From Ophthalmolycus amberensis (taxonomy: Eukaryota; Chordata; Actinopteri; Perciformes; Zoarcidae): DNA of 64,000 nucleotides. A model generated the notes under the pieces. It had not been told where the DNA came from, made no database searches, and saw only the letters and a list, made by a program, of their open reading frames with translations. Positions within the stretch are counted from its first letter, which is position 1. Each line of letters opens with the position of its first letter. The translations under genes and the position numbers were made by a program. The DNA lies in assembly GCA_024529925.1 (NCBI GenBank), contig JAFEUB010001789.1, positions 26,001 to 90,000 of the forward strand, read 5' to 3'. Shown one piece after another: positions 49,722 through 59,084 of this stretch.

Positions 49722-52505
49722 CCCGTCAGCACATAACATAACGCGGTCATGATGTTTGATTACGTCACTGTAGAGTATAACAGACGCTTTAAAAGGGCCT
49801 GAGGGAAAACTGTAGGATACCAAACAGACAAGCTCACTATTACTTGGAGACCTTTATTCTCTATATAAACTTGATATTTGTTTTTAAATGAATATTATGT
49901 TGATACACCTGAAGAGAGACTACGACTGCAACAGGCAAGGTCCCCGTTGAACGTCAGACTTACTCGATATCCTACGATATGAAGTGAAACCAAAAGAACC
50001 ACGGGACGGGTTAAATAAAACTACTCTAATGATACAACAAGAGCACGTTTAACATCACGCCAGGACTTCTTAGATGCAACACAAAGCCCATATAGCATGA
50101 TTATAAGACGACGGCGTGAGATAACGTCACTGAACGCACTGCAAGTGTCTATAAGAACATCATCATTTATTAAATAATTGTTAAATATTCTCTGTAAACC
50201 CAGCACTGAGTCTCACAGGTACATTTCAAGTCCACATAAAGATATTAACGATGTGCAATTTAATGATACATGAGTGACTAAATAAAATAAAAGACACAAT
50301 ATAAAGCTCTAAAAATTCAATATTGAGTCATGGACACAAAATGCTTTTTAATGTACAAATATGAACATTAAGTTTGATTATAGAAATCCCTACCGAGTAC
50401 CCTGGAGGCCGTTATCGATGCTATGAGACTATTTAGGGAATATAGTCAGTGGTGTTGCTGTGTGGCCACAGTAAACGCACTGTCGACGCATCCAGGGGAC
50501 GCACGTTGCTTTTCCGTATTTATTTGTATGTTTTGTGAATAAACATGCATGAACACAATCATAACCATATAACTAAATAAACGCCAGTTAAAATGAGTCA
50601 AAAACACTAATGTGACCGGGGAGCCATTGAAATGACCACCTGTGGGTCCTGCAGACGTCACTGTGAACACATTAAGATAGAAGTCTCTGTTATTGTGTTA
50701 TTGTGTTATTATGTCATCAATGTTTTTAAGGATTTCTACACTGGAGACGACACATGAGCTAGTATTATCAAGTAAGACTAAACAGTATCATTATCAATAA
50801 CAGTATCTTTTCTTTTATTAGTATACAAATTAAAAAGGAGAAATTATATAATAAAAGTACGACAAAATCAACACTGAGCTGTGTAGACTCAGTGTTATCC
50901 ACTATGGGAATATTGTAGACATGTATTCAAGGAATATTATCGTAATAAAGGCATTTCATTGTGATACAAGACACAACAGAGTACTATCGACAGTACTAGC
51001 CTCTGGACAAGTATCACAGGATTATTTGATCACAGGATTATAGCTCCACATGTAGAATATTGGCTCTTATTAGTATTTATTAGATATTTGATGTAATATT
51101 ACAGTAATACGATTCATACTCCATTAAGTCATATAAGACGTCCACCGTGAGCCTCCAGAGAGAATTACAGGTTTATTTCTGAGCCATCACACTTACAACA
51201 CGAGGAGGAATATAATCAAGAAGGAATTAGACGGACAAGGTGTTCGACATTACAGGAACAATAAAAAGGAACATTAAACCGTTTTCCTGGACAACGAAGA
51301 GGAACGAGTGGAATAAAATGATATAATATCACTACTAAGCTCTACATACATAATGTACGCCACGAGAGGTAAACGATAGATATATTCAAGGTCCCAAGAA
51401 CACCATGAAGACAGATAAACCCCTCCAAGTAAGTACTATTTATGTACTATTATACTTCATATAACATGGGAATTGGAAAATAAAGGATAAGAGACTATTG
51501 AGTACTACAGACAAAGTACGAGCCAAAGAAGAACTCTAAACAGGACAGAGAAGAAGAAATTAAGAAAGATAAAATCACCATTGAGACAAAATATTGGCCA
51601 CTAATGTCAGATTAAGGATACAGAATATATTTAAATAATATTAAAGTATTACTTCAAGAATACCAGTCAGTCAAAGAAATGATTAAGCTGGTGGTCATGT
51701 TCTTGACTAGGCTGATGATACCGTTGATAAAATCTCAATTCGACATATTTAAATGTCCTTGTTTTGAGTCCAAAACACAAAAATATGAAATGTACTACCA
51801 CAGAAGACTGAGATAACCAGCAAATATCAATATTTGAGAAGCTGGAACCAGATCATTTTGGGCATTTCTGCTGACAAAAATCAACGCAGATGTATTTCCT
51901 GTCCATGAACTGATTAATCAATAGATTGAGATATTAGTTATTATGTGTCGGTATACGAGCAGGACAAAGAAAGAGATACACTACAATAAATTCATATTAA
52001 TCCACAATTTAGATCATATTTGTGAAGCTGGTAAAAAAAACTATGTATTATTGCCGTTAATCAACTAATCCATGAATTGCTTTGAGCACTAGTTATAGTA
52101 CTGTTATACATATAGTCATATGTAAACACAGACATATATACCCTGTAGATAGAAAAGCAGGAAAAACACAAAGTGAGATCAAAGACTAGCTATGAAAGAT
52201 TAGCTGCAGACAGTTTTAGCCCCAGAATGAATATTAAACGTGTATTTAACTTAAATTATAGTGAGACCATATGACAAGTCCTACCATCAAGTGAGCATAG
52301 CGTATCATAAACATACCATTATGTACTATAGGAGTGTTCTATGAATCGGTTGTTTTGTGTGTGGCCCAGCTGACACAGTGCTCCAGCCTAGTGGTGGAAA
52401 CGAGGCAGGGCTGAGCAGGCAGGAAAATAAAAAGCCACATAATATAATATAATCTGAGCACCGAGAGGCAGTCCTCTGTCTACAATAAGAACACACACTC
52501 ACGCT

Positions 52506-52539
<34 letters not shown>

Positions 52540-53870
52540 AATTTAAGATGGAAACCCTTAATCTGCGCCCTGTACACGTCAGTTCTCGTGATATTTCTGT
52601 AATAATGCAGTGAGATATTTTTTTTTAAACACAGTTCTCAGTACGGGAAGGAAGAGAGAGGGAGGGGGGGGGGGGGGGGTATGACGAATATTAATAATAA
52701 TAAAATGTCTCCTGCTTTAGTAAATAAATAAAATCTCAACACACTGCTGACCTTGGGTGTATCCTGTTATTCAAAACAAGCTCACAAGTTCACCACAGGA
52801 AAGAAAAAAACTCTCAATACTGCAATAAATTAATATTTAAAAAAAATAAGAGATATTATTAAAAATATACACAACCACCGCTGGAATATTGAATATACCC
52901 TCCACGCCACACATGAAGGATTCCTGTCAAAATAAAAGACGTCTTTTATTTCGATTAAAACACCACATTGCTCAAGCTGTGTGTCCTCTGGATGTTTTCT
53001 GGGTTTTTTAGGCAGCACTAATCTTCGCTATTTCAAGTACACAAACTCCTTATTTCCCTCTTTGCTGATACACAATATTAACATTCCTCCTTAAACTGCT
53101 GGTAATTACACTGGAGACAAAATGTCGGGAGGGATTTGATAATAATATCAATATGCTTCCTATTATAACCAACATTGCTTGCTGCTGCTCCACCTAGTCC
53201 CTGTCGAAATTTTATTTTTCAATCTTTAATATCACACCTCGGGCGTGGAAATTAAATTTTTTAAGACTCAAACGTTCAAAAATGAAAAAATGTCGACGCA
53301 GAGCTTAAAAGTTTCCTGATATTTTCACGCATGCAAAACGGCCAGAAAATGAAATGTTATTTCGCTAATGTGCTGTTAGTGTGAGTGGGGGTTGGTAACG
53401 TAGAAAGCGGAGACTGTCGACACGACACACAAAGAAATTAATCATTAACACGCAGGAAATATCAGAAATATTACACCGGAATTTAACGACCGAGTCTCCG
53501 ATATAAAAACGAGGCGACCGCTCGGTGTCACACACGGTTGTTTCCCCGTAAAAACAGATATCAGCGGTTCATTTTGCTACATCTGGAGGAAGAAGAAAAA
53601 AAAAAAGTTGCGCCTGGTTGAATAAAGTTGTAATTGCAAGTCAGACCAACTCTCGGTGAGCTGGGGTTTGGTTGATATGGGAAAACAATCAATACGACAT
53701 GGTCAAACTAAATGAAATAAAACACGATATCGGACATGCATGCACAGCGACACACGGTTACAATATTCCCCGTGTCGTCAGGTTAAGAAAATCCGCCGGG
53801 TGTACGTGAGAAAAAATCGACATTCATTTGTAAATTATATCGGCTTTACCTGTATTGCATTGTGCTCCAT
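28196..53870 (-). CDS. arid6: ARID5/ARID6-family AT-rich interaction domain transcription factor (complete, 12 exons)
   Basis: Twelve exons, all with GT/AG sites and compatible phases, total 2805 coding bases (934 residues). Residues about 8-115 form a BAH-like region shared with the long isoform of ARID5B. The ARID domain spans about 302-392 (EEQLFLDQLFAYMERLGSPI ... TSAATCTRRHYERLMLPYEE). AT-hook-like basic stretches lie at 255-262, 416-438 and 459-467 (KRGRGRPPG). The C-terminal region has an NLS-like SKRPR (782-786), PLNLS (749-753) and PADLS (823-827) CtBP-type motifs, and SUMO-type VKFE and VKEE. The family binds AT-rich DNA in the nucleus and recruits chromatin regulators. The first exon (7 codons ending CAG before Trp) mirrors ARID5B. 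ARID5A lacks a BAH-like N-terminus in its usual form, and ARID5B's C-terminal region differs, so I favour the non-mammalian paralog arid6. Linkage supports this. Confidence 0.88.
29713..29916 (-). CDS. arid6: arid6 exon 11 (AT-hook exon)
   Basis: Acceptor CCGAGTAG|ATC, donor AGG|GTAACG, 68 codons in phase 0 (residues 449-516). It encodes a classic AT-hook KRGRGRPPG followed by a long Ala/Gln/Lys helix (AQAKLVAQQQAKAKAAAE). The polypyrimidine tract before the acceptor is weak. Confidence 0.88.
29917..30763 (-). other. arid6 intron 10
   Basis: 847 bp holding one MITE-like element (30136-30468). Otherwise nothing is recognised. Confidence 0.8.
30136..30468. mobile_element. MITE-like element with GGG(C/T)CGTATTCA termini
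   Basis: The left end GGGCCGTATTCATAAAGGAC and the reverse complement of the right end GGGTCGTATTCACAAAACAT form imperfect terminal inverted repeats around a 333-bp non-coding body. This resembles an abundant fish DNA-transposon MITE. No clear target-site duplication was found. Confidence 0.75.
30764..30959 (-). CDS. arid6: arid6 exon 10 (post-ARID basic region)
   Basis: Acceptor TATCTCAG|ACT, donor GCT|GTAAGT, 196 bases, phase 2 in and 0 out. Residues 383-448: end of the ARID domain (RLMLPYEEHL), an Ala/Gly linker, then a strongly basic AT-hook-like stretch (RGIRGRKPLQRGRKPGPKP). A (TG)n tract at 30967-30983 lies directly before the acceptor in place of a pyrimidine tract. Confidence 0.9.
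30967..30983. repeat. (AC)n tract at the exon 10 acceptor
   Basis: Reads (TG)n on the transcribed-sense minus strand, ending 7 bases before exon 10. Confidence 0.9.
31077..31174 (-). CDS. arid6: arid6 exon 9 (ARID C-terminal half)
   Basis: Acceptor GTGTCACAG|GTG, donor GAGAG|GTCAGA, 98 bases, phase 0 in and 2 out. Encodes residues 351-382: VTLDRLWKIVYNELGG, then the hallmark GSTSAATCTRRHYE of the ARID5 subfamily. A (TG)n tract at 31180-31208 precedes the acceptor. Confidence 0.93.
31180..31208. repeat. (AC)n tract at the exon 9 acceptor
   Basis: About 14 units; on the minus strand it reads (TG)n ending 5 bases before exon 9, where a polypyrimidine tract is expected. Confidence 0.95.
31209..32037 (-). 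other. arid6 intron 8 (5' part)
   Basis: No exon or clear repeat is recognised between the TG tract and exon 8. Confidence 0.7.
32038..32090 (-). CDS. arid6: arid6 exon 8 (ARID centre)
   Basis: Acceptor CTCCTTAG|TTG, donor AAAAGG|GTGAGT, 53 bases. Encodes IDLFLMYSVVKRLGGHKR (residues 333-350; the Ile codon is split), which aligns with INLW..F..V.KLGGYE of ARID5 proteins. The usual aromatic/acidic YE after GG is replaced by HK. Confidence 0.88.
32091..33586 (-). other. arid6 intron 7
   Basis: About 1.5 kb, AT-rich, with GAAA/GAGA purine-rich sequence at 33310-33560 next to exon 7. No gene is seen. Confidence 0.75.
33587..33734 (-). CDS. arid6: arid6 exon 7 (ARID N-terminal half)
   Basis: Acceptor CACTCTCAG|GAG, donor AAGA|GTGAGT, 148 bases. 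Encodes residues 284-332; the ARID starts near PEEQLFLDQLFAYMERLGSP and runs through IHKVPNLGFKK, matching F...L...M.....PI...P.LGFK of the family. Confidence 0.92.
33735..34460 (-). other. arid6 intron 6
   Basis: Contains a GCATGCTAACATCAGCATGC repeat fragment at about 34030-34180 (a common fish interspersed repeat with short ATGCTAAC motifs). No exon is seen. Confidence 0.7.
34461..34567 (-). CDS. arid6: arid6 exon 6
   Basis: Acceptor TTTTCTGCAG|GAT, donor ATGAAG|GTTTGT, 107 bases, phase 1 in and 0 out. Encodes CPSVSLRGRPRKRRGQDD (AT-hook-like GRPRKRRG) and a Ser/Asn-rich stretch. It corresponds to the LKGRPRKKK segment that follows the BAH-like region in ARID5B. The donor is non-optimal (GTTTGT). 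Confidence 0.85.
34568..34931 (-). other. arid6 intron 5
   Basis: About 360 bp with no recognisable feature. The frame of exon 5 stays open into it, so read-through without splicing would give a different C-terminus. Confidence 0.7.
34932..35159 (-). CDS. arid6: arid6 exon 5
   Basis: Acceptor CCTCTCAG|ACG, donor TTCA|GTGAGT, 228 bases. Encodes DLVERQGIKVLSYPQYCRFR through LMYCRDTFNHPTLE, residues 173-247. It aligns with VLSYPQYCRYRS and LYCRDTFDHPTL of ARID5B, a hallmark that separates the ARID5B/ARID6 type from other ARID proteins. Confidence 0.93.
35160..35605 (-). other. arid6 intron 4
   Basis: About 450 bp; nothing recognised beyond splice signals. Confidence 0.7.
35606..35837 (-). CDS. 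arid6: arid6 exon 4
   Basis: Acceptor TGTTTTTAG|GAT, donor ACTGAGA|GTAAGA, 232 bases, phase 0 in and 1 out. Residues 95-171: DEVLAVSRKMVVRVEDLVQW closely matches DEVIAVSEKVIVKLEDLVKW of ARID5B, then a Pro-rich linker and a low-complexity Asn/Ser tract (145-161) encoded by AAC/AGC triplets. Confidence 0.92.
37250..37420 (-). repeat. Dispersed repeat family B, diverged copy
   Basis: GAGTACTTTTACTTTGGTAC, TTAAAGTACATT and AATGGAGTATTTTTA blocks belong to the AGTAC-rich family B. Confidence 0.55.
38277..38410 (+). repeat. Dispersed repeat family E, partial copy
   Basis: AGTTAGCTTAGCTTAGCATA followed by AAGACTGGAAACGGAGGGAA, the family E core. Confidence 0.65.
39190..39290 (-). repeat. Dispersed repeat family B, fragment
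   Basis: GTGGTGGACAGTACATTTAC and TACTTCCACTCCACAACACT are a reverse-oriented family B end. Confidence 0.5.
39548..39655 (-). CDS. arid6: arid6 exon 3
   Basis: Acceptor GTGTGCAG|GTG, donor GGAGAG|GTGGGT, 36 codons in phase 0 (residues 59-94). VTLLWEDQTRRHLLASARLY and FLPEDTPKGRTREHGE match LQLLWEERTSRQLLSSSKLY and FLPEDTPQGRNSDHGE of ARID5B as I recall it. Confidence 0.95.
39656..42487 (-). other. arid6 intron 2
   Basis: 2.8 kb with no exon; short open frames of 60-70 codons only. No strong repeat was recognised. Confidence 0.7.
42488..42640 (-). CDS. arid6: arid6 exon 2
   Basis: Acceptor CTTTCCGTCAG|TGG, donor GCAGAG|GTGAGA, 51 codons in phase 0 (residues 8-58). WLGAPSCQRGSYAFYKSVG through LGEFYFIRCGPQDPVCIAE matches the BAH-like start of ARID5B (WVGSPCGLHG...CTPKDPICIAE). 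Exon 1 ends in CAG before this Trp, as in ARID5B. Confidence 0.95.
44850..45170 (-). repeat. Dispersed repeat family A, reverse copy
   Basis: Contains CCAAGATGACGTCTTCAAGT, CTTGTTTTGTCTGATCAACAG and a decayed AGGATATTAAATTC block in reverse family A order. Confidence 0.65.
45840..45980 (-). repeat. Dispersed repeat family A, reverse fragment
   Basis: Contains AGTCCAAACGCCGAAGATGT, TCAGTTTCCAGGAATATAAA and CAGAAAGAAAAGTTGCAAAT, the inverted core of family A. Confidence 0.55.
46160..46340 (+). repeat. Dispersed repeat family A, forward copy
   Basis: Starts with TTAGAGCTGAAACGACAAGT (the family terminus) and continues through GGTTCCAGCTTCTTAACTTT and AGTAAACTGAATATATTTGG. Confidence 0.7.
46861..46890. 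repeat. (TGC)n trinucleotide repeat
   Basis: About nine CTG units inside arid6 intron 1. Confidence 0.92.
47500..47680 (-). repeat. Dispersed repeat family A, reverse fragment
   Basis: Contains GACAAACACAGCAAAGACAT and TTGAGGAGCTAGAACCAGAT, matching the inverted family core. Confidence 0.5.
47940..47970. repeat. (GT)n microsatellite
   Basis: A GT run of about 15 units. Confidence 0.95.
48615..49125. repeat. Compound family A cluster (mixed orientations)
   Basis: Blocks occur in both orientations: reverse at 48628-48690 (CAAGATGGCGTCATTCAAAT, CTTGTTTTGTCC), forward at 48700-48910 (GGTTCTTGCTTCTCAAATGT, AGAGTAAACTCTTC), reverse again at 48930-49110 (GAGAAGCTCTAACCAGAGAA). This is probably two or more nested insertions. 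Confidence 0.6.
49666..49717. repeat. (GT)n(AT)n compound microsatellite
   Basis: A short GT run followed by about 19 AT units. Confidence 0.95.
51680..51945 (-). repeat. Dispersed repeat family A, reverse copy
   Basis: Contains AACCAGCAAATATCAATATT, TGAGAAGCTGGAACCAGATC and an ATTAATCAATAGATTGAGAT end. One of the better preserved copies. Confidence 0.7.
52508..52538. repeat. (CA)n microsatellite
   Basis: A CA run of about 15 units. Confidence 0.95.
52664..52679. repeat. poly-G run
   Basis: A G mononucleotide run following GGGAGGG sequence. Confidence 0.9.
53850..53870 (-). CDS. arid6: arid6 exon 1 (start codon exon)
   Basis: Seven codons, M-E-H-N-A-I-Q, followed by donor CAG|GTAAAG. It is too short for ORF finders, but position, length, phase and the Met-Glu...Gln pattern mirror ARID5B exon 1 (MEPNSLQ), and it joins in phase 0 to the Trp of exon 2. 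It lies directly downstream of a GC-box/E-box region. Confidence 0.85.
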
Positions 53871-54180
53871 TGCAGTCCTGCATTCCCTCTTCTGAGGCCC
53901 CTCTCCGGTTACACCGTCGGGACTCGCCGTCACACAAACAAACGCACCAGAAAGAAGAAAAAAAAAAAAAAAAAAGCCTGTTTTTTTTGTGTTATTTTTT
54001 TTTGTGTGTGTGTGGAAATGGGACAGGATCTAGGTGTGGCCAAAGTTTGCCACAGAGTACATTACAACTTAATGTTAAAGTCACAGGGAAACGGCAGTTG
54101 AAGCATCTTTAGCAGTGTGACGTGTTTCCGTGTGACGCGGCACACGTGGGCGGGGTTTAGATTGAGCGAGAGGGGTTTTA
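53871..54180 (-). promoter_or_regulatory. arid6: Putative arid6 5' UTR and core promoter
   Basis: Upstream of the start codon on the minus strand. Seen: a GC box GGGCGGGG at 54148-54155 fused to an E-box CACGTG at 54143-54148, and CRE-like half sites TGACGTG (54118-54124) and TGACGC (54133-54138). No TATA box. A poly-A run (53958-53975) with the adjacent poly-T/TG stretch lies within the likely 5' UTR. The start site is not determined. Confidence 0.45.
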
Positions 54181-54459
54181 AATCAAAAAAATATCATTAA
54201 ATTGCGACAAAAGAGACTATCATTTGTCCTGTAGAGTGTGTTGTAACCACGGAGAGATATGCAGCTGTTTTCTGGAATAACTTTTATATTTTTATCAACA
54301 GCCACATGAAATGAAAATGGTATTCCTCACTGAGATAGTGAAGTACAAAGTGAGATGCATAGACAAGTAAAGATAGATACAATACAAGTACCTCAAATGT
54401 GTACTTAAGTTTAGTATGTTACCTGATAAAATATACATTATCCACTTTTCAAATATATA

Positions 54460-54610
54460 ATGTATACTGAAATAACCAGAAAATATTCACAATTGAGAAG
54501 CTGGAACCAGAAGGTTTTATTTTGCTTTAAGAATTACTAATTGAAAGTCAGAATCTACCAGATTTAGTCTGCCAATCTACTAATCAATTAAATCCTTTGA
54601 GCTCAAATAA
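54460..54610 (-). repeat. Dispersed repeat family A, reverse copy
   Basis: AACCAGAAAATATTCACAAT, TGAGAAGCTGGAACCAGAAG and an ACTAATCAATTAAAT end. Confidence 0.65.
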
Positions 54611-55035
54611 AAGGCAGTTGCCATGTAAAATAAGCCAGTCAGTCACAAAACGCTTCCTTGTTGCTGAATTCAACCAAAGTTTAACCCAAAATGAAACGTT
54701 TTCTGATTCATGCTGCAGATTTTAAAATAGATTTTCTCAACAGGCTTATCTTTCCCCTCCGGCTGTTCGCTCCGCCCATGACAGAGTTTTAAGATCACTG
54801 ATTGGATGTTTCTTGCCAAAATGGACCATGGGAGTTGTAGTTAACTTCTTCCCCTTAATTGCCATGTGCACACATTTCTACTTTTTATCAAAGAACCAGA
54901 CACGTTCTGACGCAATTGTTAATATTTTCGGACGGACTGAGAGAGTTTAAAGTTTGAAGAGCTCCAACTGTGGGTCAGGAAAAATGTAAATTCACAACTC
55001 TATTGTAACCTCAAACACAGACTTACGCTCGCACA

Positions 55036-55046
55036 CACACACACAC

Positions 55047-55090
<44 letters not shown>
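55036..55090. repeat. (CA)n microsatellite
   Basis: Two CA runs separated by CGGA. Confidence 0.95.
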
Positions 55091-55093
<3 letters not shown>

Positions 55094-55599
55094 TACACAC
55101 ACTTGCTGATCTATTGCTCTGTTACACAAGCAGCTAACAGTAAAGTGCAATTTTATATAATGGGCAGTGTTATTGAATCATTTTACCTCTTTGGGCCTCA
55201 AACAGTTATTTAAATGAAACCATGTGAGAGGTTTATGGTGACGTGTCTCTTTAGTGGAAAACAATCATCCCAATTATTGCATAAATAGAAAAAGTATTAA
55301 TTAAAGTACCTCAAGTGCAGTATTTCAGTTAAGTTACTTTCCAGCACAAAAGCATTTTATTGTTGCAGTAAATATAGTTTGACATTATCAGGCCTTAAAG
55401 TGAGTTAATCTGATAATGGAAAATCACACTTTGAACTACTCAGATGTTCACAATTCATAAAAATACAGTCTGGGGTCGCAGGCAGACATAATCAATCACT
55501 TTGGGAATTACTCGTCTGGTACGAAGATGAAACTGATTACCACAAAGTCTCAATGTATTTATCTTAACACTAAAGTTAATCATATAAATGTAAATATAT

Positions 55600-55745
55600 A
55601 GCAAACAGCTTTGTTGGAAGGCAGTTTTGACACAGCTAGGCTAGCATTTCTCCCCTGCTTCCAGTGTTTGTGCTAAGCTAAGCTAACTTCATCCTGGACG
55701 CAATGATATTGGTCTTCTCTCCAAAGACCCGGTAAGAAAAAAGCA
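55600..55745 (-). repeat. Dispersed repeat family E, reverse copy
   Basis: GCTAGGCTAGCATTTCTCCC, CTGCTTCCAGTGTTTGTGCT and AAGCTAAGCTAACTTCATCC are the reverse complement of the family E core. Confidence 0.65.
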
Positions 55746-55786
55746 GCGCTATATTATCATATTATGTGAATATTTTGACTGATGCT

Positions 55787-55994
55787 TTAAAAGGCGCAAT
55801 ATATACGGGATTCACAGCATCATACATACATAAAGCAGCAAACAGCTATTTGCTCAAACGGCCCATCCTCCGGTTCCCCCTCAGGTAAACACTGTTAGCA
55901 TTGTTAGCTTCGAGCTGCAGGCTCAGCTGTGGCCATGTTGAGAGCCATTTAGAGGCAATAGAAATGCTCAGAATCTCGTGTTTGGCACCTTTAA
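55787..55994. mobile_element. TTAA-flanked MITE-like element
   Basis: A TTAA tetramer at each end, with short inverted termini: left TTAAAAGGCGCAATAT, right (reverse complement) TTAAAGGTGCCAAACA. The 208-bp body is non-coding and shares GCCATGTTGAGAG...CAAT.GAAATGCTC with 59085-59270. Confidence 0.6.
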
Positions 55995-56729
55995 CGCATA
56001 CGTATTTCAATGTTACAGATGGTGGAGGTGGAGCTCTTTTACATGTCCTGTCTGCACAGGGTTCCTCCCTAAAGTTTGGACACTTGAACTTCTTTTAGGG
56101 TTAAAATATCAGGATTCTGCTCCCTACACCACAGGAGGAAATTACATAAATATAAAATATATATATATCTATGATCAGTGTACACACACACACTGTTAAA
56201 TCAAGCCTTCATGGTGCAAATATTGGGTAGTGAAATAAGAGAGCAGCCTCTTTAGCTGACGTGATGAACAGCTCGGTCGGCTGATTTCGTAGAGAAACGT
56301 GATCACACTCTCAGGACTCAAGTAGGCCTATCCTGGTGTGAGCATATCAAAACTGCTGTTGCTGGTTGTCTCCAGCAGGGGGAGGAAGCACGTGCCCTCT
56401 CCATGAGGCTGCAGAATGACATTCATGTAGTGGCAGGCCTCACATAAAACACTCACATCAGGCTTTGTGCTCACGAAAATGAGCTGTAATTATTGCAGTC
56501 TCATGCTCACTCTGCTCTGCTTTGTTTTACGGGTTAATATGTGTTCATGATTGTGTTTAATCTGAAGGTCAAAATCAACTCCTGGCAAACAAAAAGGAGT
56601 GAGCTGTTATCAAAGTAGATGTCAGGCTTGTAAATGAATGTTTCCCCTCACACTCTCTATGAAATATGGAGTCAACACAATGGGACTTCTATAGTTTCAG
56701 GTTGATTTTCAGTGGAGGGAGAAGTATTC

Positions 56730-57000
56730 AGGACATTTACACGAAGTAGCATATAATGTAAATAACGCAGGCTATGGTAAATAGCCTTAAGTACTTAAGT
56801 ACGGTATTTATATGTGCTTAGTTATTTTCCATCCCTGCCATTTCTATGGTAAATACTCAAGTACAGAAACAGTACCTACGTACAGTACTTAGTTGCCTTC
56901 CATTTTCTGTGTGAGTTTACTACTTGTGTAAAAAGTATGAATACCTCCACTGCAAGACAAAATCCTGCATTCAAGTACATATTGTGCAGTAAAATGTGTC
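56730..57000. repeat. Dispersed repeat family B, compound
   Basis: Many AGTACTTAAGTAC-like motifs and CCTCCACTGCAAGACAAAAT. Orientation is mixed. Confidence 0.55.
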
Positions 57001-57049
57001 TCTGTCAGTGTTTCACACTTATATATATGATGTTTCTGGATCAATATTA

Positions 57050-57490
57050 CTGGTGCAATAATGTGAATGTTGCATTTTCATTTGTTGGCTAGTTTAATCT
57101 ACAGCAATGCACGGTAATGTTGCTGTCCTGTGAGAACCATGGAGGTCTAAAAAGTAACACAGCCCTGTTTTCAACTTTGTGACGATGCCTTTTCCAGCGG
57201 ATCCAAGATGATTTATGAATAGTTTATTTAGCTTAAGAAGTAGGAGGATTTCCTCAACACTTAGAACACTTCATCCTTCAGTTTATCACAAACATTCAAC
57301 ATCAACACATCTGGAGGTGGTTTTCACTGGACAGGAAGGGGATGCAAAAGGTATCTAAAAAGTAACTAAAGACACAATATTTACCTCTGAGATGTAGTGG
57401 AGTAGAAGTAAAAAGTAGCTTAAAACGGATAACCGCTAGTGAAGTACATGGAACACACAATTGTATAGATGGTACAGTACCTAGTTACTC
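57050..57490 (+). repeat. Dispersed repeat, copy 2 (paired with 1400-1850)
   Basis: Same ordered blocks as 1400-1850: AGTTTAATCTACAGCAATGC, TTTATCACAAACATTCAACA, GGACAGGAAGGGGATG and GAGATGTAGTGGAGTAGAAG. Confidence 0.75.
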
Positions 57491-59084
57491 TCTGCCACCG
57501 GAATTACATTTATATATTTTGGACAAAACACTTGAAGTTGAAAGACACAAACTTTGACACACGGCATTACAGTTTGTGTGCATTAATAAATACTATGCCA
57601 TATCTCTGACCGTAGTGCTGCAGTACTGAGACGAGCAGCTGAGTGACCCTTTGCTTTCATCCCCACATCAGCAGCCGTGTGGCAGGAACAAGGTGCAGCA
57701 GCAGCAGCAGCACATCAGGCTGCAGCAACATTTCGTCCTCTGCATGTCAGCGAGAACTGCAGCAACACAGTTGTGGAGGCTTCACTGCTGATTCAATTAG
57801 TCATTCTGCAGTGAAGCATACCGATGACATTTTTCCCAAGAAATGAAATAGCAAGGTGAAACACCTTAGACGTTATAAAATCTGATGAATAATTTTTGTC
57901 TTCTTCAGTTTAATATTAGATCAATATTAATGGACTTGCTTCTTGTGCCTTTACAGATTCCACCAGGATTTAAGGATGAAAATGGATTCCAAGCAGAGTT
58001 ATTTAATCATGCTCGTGGTATTTAATAATGCAGTTGCTGGTGGGACAGGCCATAACTAAGTTGACTTAGAAATCAGAGGACTGGGAAGTCTTAGTGTACT
58101 AATTGGACTTCATAATTACATTATATGCCTAACGTCTGGCACAGTGCAATACATCTTTTTCACTTAAAAATTATAATTTTATTAGTTTTGCAAAATTTAC
58201 TGCAATTTGCACATTTGTATGCATTTTACTTTCATGTTAGCACTTGTGTTTAACATTTGTTTTTGCAGTGTTTGTGTGGTTTGTTCGTGCTGCTGCGAGA
58301 CATGCGGATATCCCCCCAGGGATAAAGGTAAGTATAAGTAATGCTGTACGTATGTAATTAATGGAGAAAGTAAGTGAGTAAAGAGGTAAATAAATAAGTA
58401 ATAAAGTAAGTAAAGAACAAATAATAATACAGTAAGTTTAGTATTTTTCGACATACTTACCGGTAATGGCTTTTTTATGACTTTTCTGGACATACTTCCA
58501 TCCATCCTTCCATCTTGAGAACATTTTTATGAACATTCATGTACCACACTTCAGTTCATTGAAAACCGACTTAATTAATATTAATCTTAATCATCCTGTG
58601 CAAGAACAAACAAACAAAGTAATTCCAGCAGTAGCAGTGTTAAAAGGACAGTTCAGTTTCTGGCATTTATTATCTGGAACATTGAGAGTTGAGTGTTGAG
58701 GACAGAGATCTGTCACCACTGTTAAAGATACTGTTGGGATAGTTTGCTGCCACCGCACGACATGCAAGGAAATGTACAGAAAACAACATTTCTTTTTGAT
58801 TTCCCTTTTTGAACTTGGTTTTGCTGGTTGGTGACCACTTGTCTGTTACTGCTTATCAGCAATCACCAGACTGAACTTCGACACTGATGTAAAAGTGCAT
58901 TCAGCTGCAGTTCTGCTAACAGCCACTGGAAGGCAACTCCCAAGAAAACATCTCTGGCTGTATTCAGTTTCTTGGATAATTATCTTATTCTCTCAACAAA
59001 AACATTGTCAGTCATTGTTCTCCACATGAATTCAAACTCTTAACTGCAAATTAAACACAAATGTACTAATAACAAGATAAAGCA

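Larger units (their letters stand above)
42641..53849 (-). other. arid6 intron 1
   Basis: 11.2 kb. It contains several family A repeats, a (TGC)n triplet repeat at 46861-46890, (GT)n at 47940-47970, (GT)n(AT)n at 49666-49717, (CA)n at 52508-52538 and a poly-G at 52664-52679. No internal exon was found. The stretch 49900-52300 is AT-rich and unusually poor in recognisable repeats. Confidence 0.65.
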
